Source of the DNA: Eubacteriaceae bacterium
GTDB lineage: Bacteria > Bacillota > Clostridia > Peptostreptococcales > Anaerovoracaceae
Reading direction: 5' to 3'
Length of the DNA: 64,000 bases
NCBI GenBank assembly: GCA_902362805.1
Contig: CABIXY010000001.1
Location: forward strand, 674,358 to 738,357
In this document: positions 1 to 8,540 of the stretch, in pieces
Numbering within the stretch: position 1 is the stretch's first letter
How the letters are laid out: each line of letters begins with the position of its first letter
Position numbers and translations under genes: made by a program
The notes under the pieces: generated by a model
What the model was told of the DNA's origin: nothing
The model's database searches: none
The model's input: only the letters and a program-made list of their open reading frames with translations

Positions 1-2
1 TG

Positions 3-1199
3 TATGAGGCAAAGGAGAGTTATCTGCTGATCAACGGCAGCAGCGCGGGGCTGATTGCAGCAATCCTGACTTGTGCACCGGCTGGCGGTGAGATCATCAT
101 GGCGAGGAACTGTCATAAGTCCATCTTCAACGGAGTTTCCCTGGCGGGTGCCGAGCCGGTTTACGCTTATCCGCAGTTGATTGCGGATTATGGGATTTCG
201 GGAGAAATCACCGCAGATGAAATAACTCGCTGCCTATCAGAACACCCAGGCAGCAGTGCGGTGATTCTACCCAGTCCAAACTACTATGGCGTTTGCAGTG
301 ACATCAAAGCCATTGCGCAGCTGGTTCACGATGCGGGCAAAATTCTCATTGTGGATCAGGCCCACGGCGCCCATCTGAAGTTCTTTGACAGCTATATAGA
401 GGGTCGCACAAAAGCTGCCGAAAATCTGGGGGCAGACATTGTCATTGACAGCGTTCACAAGACGTTAGCATCCTATACCCAGAGTGCTATTGTCAACCTC
501 TGTTCAGACAAGGTTGACAAGTATGAGTTTGAAGATAAGCTGCAATTGATTGAGAGTACCAGTCCGTCCTATCTTTTAATGGCATCTCTGGATATCAATG
601 CAGATTTGCTGGAGCGAAAAGGAAAAGATCTGATATGGCAGTGGGAAGAAAATTTGCAGTATTTTTACAGGCGGGCGGCGGAGATTGAAGGCCTGCGGGT
701 CATGGATCACCCACTTCTGGATCATACCAAGATCAATCTGGATATGAGCGCTTGCGGTATCGACGGCTTACATTTAGAAGAACTTTTGATGAAACAAGGT
801 ATCTTCGTAGAACTGGTGACCGGGAACATCGTCATGTGTATGACAGGAATCGGCAATAAACGATACGACTTCGACAGATTGCTCTCTGCATTGCGCGAAA
901 TAGCCTCTAATCGCCAAATAACGATAAACTCTGCACCAGCAAAACAGCCTTTGACACAGAAGAAGCTGGCGCAGAAACCGCTGCCGCGGCAGAAGGAGCG
1001 AATCAAACTGAAGGAAGCGGCTGGCAGAGTCTGCGCATCCTCCATCATTCCTTATCCGCCGGGAATCCCCATCATCTGCCCGGGGGAAATCATCGACCAG
1101 GAGATATTGAACTATGTGAGAGAACTGAGGGAAAAAGGAGAAAAAGTAATTGGCATTGACGACCAGGACCGAGTTGTCGTGGGAAAGGAGCGTGTATAA
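3..1199 (+). CDS. Orn/Lys/Arg decarboxylase family protein, 5' end cut by window
   Basis: PLP-dependent fold-I enzyme of the Orn/Lys/Arg decarboxylase family; the reading frame is open from base 3, so the true start lies upstream. Visible family marks are INGSSAGLIAAI and RNCHKS near the left edge (cofactor phosphate region), VDQAHGAH (Asp that contacts the pyridine nitrogen), and DSVHKT with the Schiff-base lysine codon at about 459. The C-terminal part has PYPPGIPIICPGE, typical of the family's C-terminal domain. The length fits the short Gram-positive type. It should decarboxylate a basic amino acid to a polyamine or its precursor in the cytosol; which amino acid cannot be read. Its stop overlaps the next start (TAATG), so translation is coupled. 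Confidence 0.85.
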   Translation, partial: YEAKESYLLINGSSAGLIAAILTCAPAGGEIIMARNCHKSIFNGVSLAGAEPVYAYPQLIADYGISGEITADEITRCLSEHPGSSAVILPSPNYYGVCSDIKAIAQLVHDAGKILIVDQAHGAHLKFFDSYIEGRTKAAENLGADIVIDSVHKTLASYTQSAIVNLCSDKVDKYEFEDKLQLIESTSPSYLLMASLDINADLLERKGKDLIWQWEENLQYFYRRAAEIEGLRVMDHPLLDHTKINLDMSACGIDGLHLEELLMKQGIFVELVTGNIVMCMTGIGNKRYDFDRLLSALREIASNRQITINSAPAKQPLTQKKLAQKPLPRQKERIKLKEAAGRVCASSIIPYPPGIPIICPGEIIDQEILNYVRELREKGEKVIGIDDQDRVVVGKERV

Positions 1200-1561
1200 T
1201 GGCAAAAATTTGTATGGCTGGGGCAGGCGGTGTAGTTGAGACTGCAGAGTATATTAAAAAAGAACTGCTGGAGAAAGGGGCCATTCCACCGGAACTGAAA
1301 GATGAGGTGCGCCATATTCAAGATGGTGTTGGTATTGACTTAATCGTCTTTGAACGATATTATATGCGAAATGGCAGTTATGCAAGCTTGACCGTAGCGA
1401 TTACTGGCGACGAAGAGGCAGTTTATGTAGATGGGATCGGTGCTGGCGGAGGCGGTGGATTATTCAATATATCCTGGGGAAGTGAAAGTGATTTTGTAGA
1501 TCAGCTGGCAGAGGTTCTAGAGAAACGAGGGTTTCAGGCGCTGGTGCAGGAGGAACACTGA
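1199..1561 (+). CDS. Small conserved protein, possibly DUF6054 family
   Basis: 120 residues starting in the TAATG overlap with the decarboxylase gene. No signal peptide or membrane segment. The N-terminus is MAKICMAGAGGVVETAEYI, followed by a mixed alpha/beta sequence with a run of five glycines near residue 85 (GIGAGGGGG) and a short acidic C-terminus. It resembles the small Firmicutes family DUF6054, but I recall this family only from general likeness, so the name is tentative. Its position between the decarboxylase and the B3/B4 protein, with start-stop overlaps on both sides, makes it part of one operon. No function can be assigned. Confidence 0.6.
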   Translation: MAKICMAGAGGVVETAEYIKKELLEKGAIPPELKDEVRHIQDGVGIDLIVFERYYMRNGSYASLTVAITGDEEAVYVDGIGAGGGGGLFNISWGSESDFVDQLAEVLEKRGFQALVQEEH

Positions 1562-2221
1562 ATGATAGAAGTATATAAAGATCAATCATTAGCTGGAAGG
1601 GACATCCCTTTTGGCATCTTGGATGTCAGATATCCAGAACAGGCGGAATGGGACTTGACCGCCTTTGGCAAATTGAAAGAAACAGAACTCGCTGCCATCA
1701 AAAAGCAGGCAGAAGTCTATGACCGCAAGGCTGCGTTCTCGGAGGAGCCGTATTTCCGCTATTTTAGGAAGCACAAGAAGACCTATCCTGTCATGGCGCA
1801 GCTGGAAAGCTTTTTACTAAAGGGACGGCCTTTCCCGGAATACAATCCCATCAATCAGGTGGCCTTTCTGACGGAATTGAAGACGCGTATGCTGACTGGT
1901 ACCCACGATGCGGACAAGATTGAAGGTGCGCTGGTTTTGTTCGAGGCAGCAGAAGAAATTCCCTTTGTCGGTATGGGCGGACGTGATAAGCACAGCTATA
2001 AAGGAGACTTGACTGGCAGAGACGACAGTGGCGTGGTTTTGACCATGATTTCAGGACCAGATGAGAAGACCTGTCTGACAGACAAGACACTCCATCCGGT
2101 TTATATGGTCTTTGCTCCCGAGGGGCTGCCGATTGCGAAAGTAGAACGCTGTCTGAATCAGATGGAACTTTATATCAAAACATTAGCACCGGGGGCAGCC
2201 ATCGAGAGTGCGATTATATAA
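1562..2221 (+). CDS. B3/B4 tRNA-binding domain protein
   Basis: 219-residue protein matching the free-standing B3/B4 domain, which in phenylalanyl-tRNA synthetase beta chains is the editing region. The diagnostic stretch is residues 75-120: YPVMAQLESFLLKGRPFPEYNP then GTHDADKIEG, equivalent to the GGYDxDKI signature of stand-alone members. Such proteins are proposed to check amino acids or aminoacyl-tRNA, but this is not settled. The ATG directly follows the previous stop (TGAATG), so it is translated with the decarboxylase operon. A link between decarboxylation and discrimination of an amino acid is possible but only inferred from position. Confidence 0.75.
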   Translation: MIEVYKDQSLAGRDIPFGILDVRYPEQAEWDLTAFGKLKETELAAIKKQAEVYDRKAAFSEEPYFRYFRKHKKTYPVMAQLESFLLKGRPFPEYNPINQVAFLTELKTRMLTGTHDADKIEGALVLFEAAEEIPFVGMGGRDKHSYKGDLTGRDDSGVVLTMISGPDEKTCLTDKTLHPVYMVFAPEGLPIAKVERCLNQMELYIKTLAPGAAIESAII

Positions 2222-2246
2222 TCGCAGTTGAAGAAAGGATAAGAGA

Positions 2247-3137
2247 ATGAATAGAGATACAGAAAAAATATTTAGAGAACTGCAGGAGTATCTGGACCAG
2301 TTTGGGAAATTGTCAGAAGAAGAGACCAAAGAGAAGATCGACGAATTTATGAAACAATATAACGATAAACTGGTGCAAGATGGGCCAGTGGAAAAGGATC
2401 AATGGTACTATCTGGATCTGGCGATGGAAGCAGAGAACGTTAAAGTGGCAAGGAAAAACGCGCAGAAAGCGCTGACTATCGATCCCTATTGTACAGATGC
2501 GGAACTGCTTCTCATCGACTTGATGGACATTACGCCGGAAGAGGCAAAGAAACGTTTCGAAAAGTTGATCAAGAAGACGGAAAAACACTTAGAAGAGGAA
2601 GGCTATTTTGCAGAAGAGAACATCGGCAGCTTCTACATGATTAACGAGACCAGGCCGTATATCCGTGCGTTGACGACTTATATGGATGACCTGATCGGCC
2701 TGGGTAAGTTTCGCCTGGCCATTCGTACGGGTGTCAATATCATCAGACTGAATCAAAACGACAATATGGGAATTCGTTATGACTTGATGGCACTCCACGC
2801 TTTTATGGAGGATGTATCATCAGCAGAAGGACTTCTGGCGGCTTACGAGGAGGAAAGTGCGGGCATGCTGTTTCCACTGATTCTGCTTTACTATAAGGTG
2901 GACGATTATAGCAAAGCCCGTAAGTATCTGAAGTTGTTAGCGAGGAAAAACCCGGATTTGAAAAAGCTGATGATGGAAGAACTGACTGACGAGGACTTTG
3001 ATCAAAACGCCATGCCCTTTGGTTATGCGATGGATACCATCGGTGAATTGATGGACGTGATCAATCGAACTATGTTTTTGATCGACAGTTCTGTGGGTGC
3101 GATGTTGTGGATGAAGAGTGAACTGTCCAAGATGTAA
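2247..3137 (+). CDS. Tetratricopeptide-repeat protein (ST7-like)
   Basis: 296 residues, cytosolic, mostly helical. TPR-like units are visible at about residues 60-80 (ARKNAQKALTIDPYCTDAEL), 135-180 (YIRALTTYMDDLIGLGKFRLAIRTG) and 205-245 (LILLYYKVDDYSKARKYLKLL). The segment LNQNDNMGIRYDLMAL matches a motif of bacterial proteins often annotated ST7 or SEC-C-associated TPR. The start has AGAAAGGA upstream. It is 25 bp after the B3/B4 gene on the same strand and may share its transcript. It is probably a protein-protein scaffold; the partner is unknown. Confidence 0.7.
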   Translation: MNRDTEKIFRELQEYLDQFGKLSEEETKEKIDEFMKQYNDKLVQDGPVEKDQWYYLDLAMEAENVKVARKNAQKALTIDPYCTDAELLLIDLMDITPEEAKKRFEKLIKKTEKHLEEEGYFAEENIGSFYMINETRPYIRALTTYMDDLIGLGKFRLAIRTGVNIIRLNQNDNMGIRYDLMALHAFMEDVSSAEGLLAAYEEESAGMLFPLILLYYKVDDYSKARKYLKLLARKNPDLKKLMMEELTDEDFDQNAMPFGYAMDTIGELMDVINRTMFLIDSSVGAMLWMKSELSKM

Positions 3138-3314
3138 AGCTAGCTGGCAAAATCGTGCGGACTTATTGACGAAATCGCAGCAAAGGCAGACGCATGTTGC
3201 ATCGTCACTAGAAATACAGCCGATTATAAAAATGCAAAAACTACGATATTACAGCCGGAAGAGCTGAAGGATTTATGACTCAGCTGAATTTCGCTCAATG
3301 ACTGAGATATAATA

Positions 3315-3443
3315 AACGTGGAAATAGGAATCTTAAAGCCCTAGCCCGATTTACTTTAAGTAAATCGTTGGCAGGTCTCATGCGAAAAGTCCCCAAATCT
3401 TGATTTGGCAGACATGACCGCTTGATTCCGCCATTTCCACGTT
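3315..3443. repeat. Multi-stem structured element (long form)
   Basis: Occupies most of the 319-bp gap between the TPR gene and the ABC permease stop. The outer arms pair as AACGTGGAAAT (3315-3325) with ATTTCCACGTT (3433-3443), extended by GGAATC/GATTCC (3327-3332/3424-3429). Inside are a perfect stem CGATTTACTT/AAGTAAATCG (3347-3367), a stem GGTC..ATG/CATGACC (3374-3382/3413-3419), and at its tip CCAAAT-CTTG-ATTTGG (3393-3408). A short relative made of the outer arms alone lies at 23159-23200. It could be an RNA junction or a mobile palindromic repeat. The rest of the gap (3138-3314) shows nothing recognisable. Confidence 0.6.
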
Positions 3444-3456
3444 CCTTATGACGTTA

Positions 3457-5037
3457 TTATCTCAGCTTAAAGGTCTTTGGCGCATGCTTATATGCGAAAA
3501 TCAGAGAGAGGATGACATATAGCACAGCAAAACCTACCATGCAGGAGCCAAAAGCGATGGTTGGCAATTTGATGTACATGAAGGCAAAGGGAATGAGATA
3601 CGTGATGTAATTGACAATCCCATATGTGGCGCTTTTTGTCTGCAGTTCTACATTGTATGGCTGTAACAGGTAATACATGACCAGGTGGTGGACAGAAAAG
3701 AACACCGACATGGATATGATGGAAAGAAACAGCACGAGGTAGTTGAGCGGGTTGTCAGTGCCGCCTGACAGATACAGCACCAAGGGCAGACCCAGGGCGA
3801 TCAGAGCGGCGGGCAGTAGGCTGATAGCTACTAAAGTGCGCAGTCTTTGCCGGAACAACTGCAAGACTGCTTCCGGTCGACGATAGAACCGATAGGTGAG
3901 CATGCTGTGATCGCAGTTCATGAACATGGCCTGTGTTACCGATTGCCCGCGATTGATGAAGTACATGAACATCAGAGCCAGAGGCAGAGAGTTAAGCATC
4001 ATCCTGTTGGCTCTGACGGCAATTCCCGGATTGAGGTAAATCATAGCTACGACGCTGACGAGAATTACAAAGATACCGATGGAAAAATTCCTTGCGGACC
4101 TGGTCAGCAACTTGCGGTGACGCTTTACAAAGAGTTCATGGAGATATCCGTAGCCGGTTTTATTGCTGCTGACCTTGACGGAACTGTCAAGCTGCTTCTT
4201 TTGATAAGTGTCGATATTCGCCTGCTTTACTGCATCATTGTAACCGAAAAAGATGTTGTTATTCTGCAGCAGGTCCTTATAGACCCGGCGGTATCCCTGG
4301 AATCTCCAAAGATATACGCTTCCCACCAGACCAAAGATCACCACGGGGACCATCAAAATATAAAAGATGGTCTCGCTGAGGTGCCAGTTTATCAACGGCA
4401 GCCCATAGGTGCAGAGCAAAATTGCGAATATGGTTATCCAAAGCGCTGGCGAAGGTTTGTTTTCGTTATAAGTTTTTCTGCCTGTCCGCTGGGATCGCCA
4501 CAGCAAAAAGCTGTGAAAGCAGATTTTGCTGAAGACTACGAAAATTGCCATCAAAATACAGGTCGGCAGACGCAATCCGACGAGCAGGCCACAGACGATA
4601 AACGAAACGCCCAGACCCAGCAGAGATTTCAATAGAAAATATCCGTAATTGGTTAATGTGTACTCGCGTGGATCCATCTTCAGCAGGAACATGGCATAGT
4701 ATTTGTCCTTTGTGGGGTTGAACAGGTGTGAGTTCATGATGACGCCAATCAAGGTCATCAGCAAAAAAATGTGCAGCAAAACCGCCGCTGTATCCGCCTG
4801 ATACAGGATAGCTGGCAGATAGATCATCAAAGCCACATAGAGTGGTTTTGCAACAAAGATGTTGGCGAGCTCCAGAATGATGCTGACGATGTTTGCAAAT
4901 ATTTTTAGCCCGCGGCTCTTGTAAAGGGCAGCGGGAAGAAGCCTCTTAACCAGAGGAATCTGCTTCAGGGAAAAGATGACGCCGTTTGCCCTGTATGTAT
5001 TTTTCAGCGCAAAAGCACATTTGAATGTTTTAAACAT
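3457..5037 (-). CDS. ABC transporter permease
   Basis: 526-residue integral membrane protein with about ten to twelve hydrophobic helices, arranged as two halves separated by a charged segment near residues 255-310 that carries basic and polar stretches (KQLDSSVKVSSNKTGYG, RHRKLLTRS). It has no extracellular domain or FtsX/MacB pattern, so it is an ABC-2-like permease of uncertain subfamily. Its ATG overlaps the end of the ATP-binding gene by 8 bp, making the two genes one exporter unit. Substrate unknown; the pair resembles small-molecule or peptide efflux systems of Clostridia. Confidence 0.75.
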   Translation of the reverse strand: MFKTFKCAFALKNTYRANGVIFSLKQIPLVKRLLPAALYKSRGLKIFANIVSIILELANIFVAKPLYVALMIYLPAILYQADTAAVLLHIFLLMTLIGVIMNSHLFNPTKDKYYAMFLLKMDPREYTLTNYGYFLLKSLLGLGVSFIVCGLLVGLRLPTCILMAIFVVFSKICFHSFLLWRSQRTGRKTYNENKPSPALWITIFAILLCTYGLPLINWHLSETIFYILMVPVVIFGLVGSVYLWRFQGYRRVYKDLLQNNNIFFGYNDAVKQANIDTYQKKQLDSSVKVSSNKTGYGYLHELFVKRHRKLLTRSARNFSIGIFVILVSVVAMIYLNPGIAVRANRMMLNSLPLALMFMYFINRGQSVTQAMFMNCDHSMLTYRFYRRPEAVLQLFRQRLRTLVAISLLPAALIALGLPLVLYLSGGTDNPLNYLVLFLSIISMSVFFSVHHLVMYYLLQPYNVELQTKSATYGIVNYITYLIPFAFMYIKLPTIAFGSCMVGFAVLYVILSLIFAYKHAPKTFKLR

Positions 5038-5737
5038 TGTCCTCTCCCTTCAAAATGCTGATGACGCGTTCCTTCAGGCCGGATTCCGTCAGGTTCGTCT
5101 TGTCGATTTCTTCCAAAACGCCGTTATTGAGAATGACGATTTCATCGCAGAGACTGACGGCCAGATCCATAATATGGGTGGAGAAGATGATGATGTGATC
5201 GCTTTTGATCTGTCGCAGAAGATCTTTCATCTGTTCAGCCACTAATACGTCGAAAGAAGTCAGCGGTTCGTCCAAGAGTAAAATGCCGGCGCTGCCGATG
5301 ATATTGACCAGCATCTGCATCTTGTTTTTCATACCATGGGAATAATCCTTCATCAGTTTATCACGGTCTTCTTCTTCGATGTCCATGAAAGCGAAGTATT
5401 CGTCGATGGCCTTAGGTTCCTTGACTTTTTCAGCATTGATATCGAGAAAGAATTTGAGAAACTCTCTGCCGGTCAGGAACTCTGGCACAGCAGGCGTGGA
5501 GAGTACATAACCGATATCGTCAGGCACAACGCAGCGCTCTGCACCATCCTCTTCGATGACAAAAGAACCTCCGTCGATGGGCAGATCTTCATTAATGCAG
5601 TTGAACAAAGTGGTCTTTCCCGCGCCGTTTTTTCCTAGCAGTCCATAAATTTTTCCTGTTTCAAAGGTAAAGGTGATGTCCTTCAAAACCTCTTTGCTTT
5701 CAAAATTTTTCTGTAAGTTAATTATTTTCAGTTTCAT
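5030..5737 (-). CDS. ABC transporter ATP-binding protein
   Basis: 235-residue nucleotide-binding subunit. Walker A is GLLGKNGAGKTT (about residues 35-46), the signature region is YSHGMKNKMQM, Walker B is GILLLDEPLTSFD, and the switch histidine is in IIIFSTHIMD. I start it at MKLKIINLQKNF, which has a GGGGAG site upstream; the longer in-frame reading to 5833 would run through an inverted repeat and lacks a site. Powers the permease encoded just downstream. Confidence 0.85.
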   Translation of the reverse strand: MKLKIINLQKNFESKEVLKDITFTFETGKIYGLLGKNGAGKTTLFNCINEDLPIDGGSFVIEEDGAERCVVPDDIGYVLSTPAVPEFLTGREFLKFFLDINAEKVKEPKAIDEYFAFMDIEEEDRDKLMKDYSHGMKNKMQMLVNIIGSAGILLLDEPLTSFDVLVAEQMKDLLRQIKSDHIIIFSTHIMDLAVSLCDEIVILNNGVLEEIDKTNLTESGLKERVISILKGEDNV

Positions 5738-5819
5738 CTCAATGCTCCCCGGTTCTTGATTTAGTCCAATCATTATATTATAGTAGTTTGCCATGCGCAA
5801 GTAAAATGTTTGTAAAAGG

Positions 5820-5919
5820 CACGGTAAACCCATGAAAATCAGACCATAAACAAAGTCGACACAGCTATAACGGCAATTTTACTATCTGGAATCCTTTTGC
5901 AAAAAATGGGTTTGCCGTG
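5820..5919. repeat. Inverted repeat between divergent genes
   Basis: CACGGTAAACCCAT at 5820-5833 pairs with ATGGGTTTGCCGTG at 5906-5919 (13 of 14 positions), enclosing about 70 bp upstream of both the ABC exporter (minus) and the marR gene (plus). It may be a fold-back repeat or a shared regulatory structure. Confidence 0.5.
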
Positions 5920-5947
5920 ATGTGAAAGGGAATTTCATAAATTGAAA

Positions 5948-6006
5948 TTGACAGTCGTCCTTTTTTGCAGTATTATACTTAGTGCACTAATTGTTAGTCT
6001 GCTAAC
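5948..6006 (+). promoter_or_regulatory. marR promoter with two palindromic operators
   Basis: -35 TTGACA (5948-5953), 17-bp spacer, -10 TATTAT (5971-5976). Immediately downstream, across the expected transcription start, are the perfect palindrome TTAGTGCACTAA (5979-5990) and the near-palindrome GTTAG-tctg-CTAAC (5993-6006). This layout fits autorepression by the MarR protein, with ligand binding releasing the exporter operon. Confidence 0.75.
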
Positions 6007-6025
6007 TAAATTTGGAGGAAAAGAG

Positions 6026-6478
6026 ATGAGTTACGAAAAGACATACTACAGTGATCTGTTTAAAAAAATCGCCAATGGCCAAAAGGCTATGCTGAATCAC
6101 GGCGTTGCCCAAAACGGTATTACCTATGTGCAGTCATTGGTTTTGCTGTTTCTCAACAATATGCGCTATCGGTTCGGCAAAGATCATGAGGTCAGCCAGA
6201 AGGATGTTGAGGATTACTTATTACTGAAGGGTTCCACAGTGACCCGTCTTTTAGGACGCATGGAGGAGAACAAACTGATTCAGAGAGTACGCAGCCAGAA
6301 GGATTGCCGCAGCAATTATCTGGTGATGACAGAAAAAGGAGAATCTTTTGTGCCCGTATTCTACCAAGTATTAGACCATGTAGAACAGTTGATGACAGAC
6401 GGATTCAGCCAAGAGGAAAAAGAGATGCTGATGACGATGTTAGAACGTGTTCTTGAAAACATGAGAAAGCAGGCTTAG
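6026..6478 (+). CDS. MarR family transcriptional regulator
   Basis: 150 residues from the ATG after GGAGGAAAAGAG. The winged-helix core lies at about residues 35-105: YVQSLVLLFLNNMRYRF, then SQKDVEDYLLLKGSTVTRLLGRMEENKLIQR (recognition helix) and the wing VRSQKDCRSNYLVMTEKG. It is followed by a dimerisation helix. It is the first gene of an operon with a DHA2-type exporter, a classic arrangement for a ligand-inactivated repressor of drug efflux. Two palindromes sit over its own promoter. Confidence 0.88.
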   Translation: MSYEKTYYSDLFKKIANGQKAMLNHGVAQNGITYVQSLVLLFLNNMRYRFGKDHEVSQKDVEDYLLLKGSTVTRLLGRMEENKLIQRVRSQKDCRSNYLVMTEKGESFVPVFYQVLDHVEQLMTDGFSQEEKEMLMTMLERVLENMRKQA

Positions 6479-6507
6479 AAAGTTTTGGCGTATTGGGAGG
6501 GAAGAAG

Positions 6508-7941
6508 TTGAAAGAAAAAGATTTAGCAGAAACCCCGAAATCGGGAGTCACAAAAAGAGAAATTATGATTATCGCCATCGTGGTAGGCGGCGCCTTTATC
6601 GCCATCCTCAACCAGACTGTGTTGTCACCGGCTTTACCAAAGCTGATGGAGACCTTTCAAATCAACGCGGGAACTGCACAGTGGGTGACGACGATTTACA
6701 TGTTGGTCAACGGCATCATGGTACCAGTTACGGCCTATCTCATCGACAGGTTCGCTACAAAGCTGCTGTTCATCGTCTCTATGGCAGTCTTCATTGTAGG
6801 AACATTGGTTACAGGTATGGCCGAAACCTTTCCGGTTTTGATCATAGGCAGGGTAATGCAGGCCATGGGTGCCGGCATTCAACTGCCATTGGTCGCCTAC
6901 GTGCCGATGCTGGTATTTCCGCGAGAGAAGCGGGGCACTGCCATGGGTATGGCGGGTATCGTTATGAGCTGTGCACCAGCTATCGGACCGGTTTTCGCGG
7001 GCTGGATTATCGACCGCTTTGGCTGGAGAATGATGTTCTATTCTATTATCCCATTGGCAGTGGTGATCCTGATCGCAAGCATTTTCTTGCTGGAAAATGT
7101 CGGAGAACGGAAACGTCCGCACCTGGACTTTCTGTCCATCGTGCTGTCCTCCTTCGCCTTTGGCGGTCTGCTGTACGGTTTTTCCAGCGCCAGCACCAAA
7201 GGCTGGGGCAGCCCCCTGGTCATCCTGCCGCTGATTGTAGGCGCAGCAGCCTTTGTTTGGTTCATAAGCAGACAGTTTCATCTCGATGAGCCGCTCCTGG
7301 AGCTGAAGATTTTGAAGACGCCAGTCTTTGCCTGTTCAGCAGCCATCGTGACCATCATCAATTCGGCACTTTCCGTGGGAAGCATCGTGCTGCCGATTTA
7401 TTTACAGAGTGTCAAAGGGTTTTCCGCCTTTACCACGGGTATGCTGATGATGCCCGGTGCGGTCGCTTCGATTTTTATGAGCCCGGTCAGCGGCTTGCTC
7501 TTTGATAAATTCGGACCGAGAGGCATCTCCATTCTGGGATTGACTGCGCTGACGGGTTCTTTGGCGGCGCTGGCCTTTATCGGTCCAACGACACCAGTTG
7601 TCCTTCTGATTGTAATCTACGTCATGCAGTCTTTCGGTCAGACCATTGCCAACATGCCAGTTAACACTTGGGGGATCAACTCTTTAAGAAACGAATACAT
7701 AGCCCACGGAAATGCCATCAGCAACACAGGACGTCAGGTTGGCGGTTCCATCAGTACCGCTTTGATTATCACGATTATGACGATGGTTACCAGTTCCAGC
7801 AATGCGCAGACGCCTCTGCTGCAGACAGCCAGCGGTGTAAGAGCTGCTTATGCAGCGTCGGCCTGTGTCGCCGCTGTAGCATTGGTTTTGGCAATTGTGA
7901 AGGTGCGCAAAGGCGGAGAAGCGCCTTTAGAAGAAGAATAG
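6508..7941 (+). CDS. MFS drug exporter, DHA2 family (EmrB/QacA type)
   Basis: About 477 residues with roughly 14 hydrophobic segments, as in the DHA2 family of H+-coupled multidrug antiporters. Family marks are LNQTVLSPALPKLM in helix 1, the motif-A region DRFATKLLF, GRVMQAMGAGIQLPL (helix 4) and the proline/glycine-rich motif C GIVMSCAPAIGPVFAG (helix 5). I choose TTG at 6508, 7 nt after GGGAGG, over an earlier in-frame TTG inside that site. It lies 29 bp after marR and is probably released by loss of MarR repression. Substrates cannot be read. Confidence 0.9.
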   Translation: MKEKDLAETPKSGVTKREIMIIAIVVGGAFIAILNQTVLSPALPKLMETFQINAGTAQWVTTIYMLVNGIMVPVTAYLIDRFATKLLFIVSMAVFIVGTLVTGMAETFPVLIIGRVMQAMGAGIQLPLVAYVPMLVFPREKRGTAMGMAGIVMSCAPAIGPVFAGWIIDRFGWRMMFYSIIPLAVVILIASIFLLENVGERKRPHLDFLSIVLSSFAFGGLLYGFSSASTKGWGSPLVILPLIVGAAAFVWFISRQFHLDEPLLELKILKTPVFACSAAIVTIINSALSVGSIVLPIYLQSVKGFSAFTTGMLMMPGAVASIFMSPVSGLLFDKFGPRGISILGLTALTGSLAALAFIGPTTPVVLLIVIYVMQSFGQTIANMPVNTWGINSLRNEYIAHGNAISNTGRQVGGSISTALIITIMTMVTSSSNAQTPLLQTASGVRAAYAASACVAAVALVLAIVKVRKGGEAPLEEE

Positions 7942-7951
7942 GAGGAATGGT

Positions 7952-8452
7952 ATGAAAGCGCCAATCGGAAAGATTATGGACACAGATGTGTACACCTGTC
8001 CAGTGACGGCAACTTTGGGAGATGTGATCAAAATCCTGGTCGAAAAGGAAGTGGGCGGGTTGACAGTCGTCGATGAAGAGCAGCACGTCACAGGATTCAT
8101 CAGTGATGGAGATATCATGCGGGCTGTATCAAAACAGAAGACCCGTTCTATTTACGGAGGCGATTCTGTTATGGTAGTTTATGACGATGAATCCTTTGAG
8201 CAGAAAGTAGAAGCATTTAAGCAGCGAAATGTGATGGAGCTGGCCGCTCGCAAGGTGTTTTGCGTGACAGAAAGCCATCCCATTGACGAAGTTGCCAGAA
8301 TTCTGTCGAAAAAGAAGTTTAAGAAAATACCAATTATAGATGAGGAAGGCAAACTAGTAGGCATCGCACGCAGAGCGACTATTGTGCGTTATATCTTCAA
8401 TTTGCTGTTTGATTTGAAGCTGGATAAAGATACAAAGGAACCTGTGAAATAA
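7952..8452 (+). CDS. CBS domain-pair protein
   Basis: 166-residue soluble protein made almost entirely of two CBS modules: residues 5-60 (IMDTDVYTCPVTATLGDVIKILVEKEVGGLTVVDEEQ, ending GFISDGDIMRAV) and residues 93-150 (VMELAARKVFCV to KKIPIIDEEGKLVGIARRATIVRYI). CBS pairs bind adenine nucleotides and act as sensors. The gene follows the exporter by 10 bp with AGGAGG, so it is the third gene of the operon. Whether it modulates the exporter or simply shares its transcript is unknown. Confidence 0.85.
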   Translation: MKAPIGKIMDTDVYTCPVTATLGDVIKILVEKEVGGLTVVDEEQHVTGFISDGDIMRAVSKQKTRSIYGGDSVMVVYDDESFEQKVEAFKQRNVMELAARKVFCVTESHPIDEVARILSKKKFKKIPIIDEEGKLVGIARRATIVRYIFNLLFDLKLDKDTKEPVK

Positions 8453-8480
8453 GTATCTTGGAAGTGGTTCCGATTAGTCA

Positions 8481-8529
8481 GAAAAAAGGGCTGTGCACTA
8501 GGAATTTCTTCCTTGAAGCGACAGCCCTT
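8481..8529 (-). terminator. Terminator of the metal-efflux operon
   Basis: AAGGGCTGT (8486-8494) pairs with ACAGCCCTT (8521-8529). On the minus strand the stem is followed by a run of six T, ending the P-type ATPase transcript. It may also slow the convergent CBS transcript. Confidence 0.8.
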
Positions 8530-8540
8530 CGTCTATTTTC

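Noticed and set aside
3138..3314. Continuation of a coding region after the TPR gene
   Set aside because: Stops in all plus frames and no family likeness; a weak similarity to a dehydrogenase-like phrase in one frame was too short to support.
3847..4635. 262-residue plus-strand frame
   Set aside because: Lies entirely opposite the ABC permease gene; no ribosome site; composition is that of a shadow frame.
6634..7289. Two overlapping long frames, one on each strand (215 and 202 residues)
   Set aside because: Both are shadows of the DHA2 exporter gene; compositions rich in His/Arg/Cys without domain signal.
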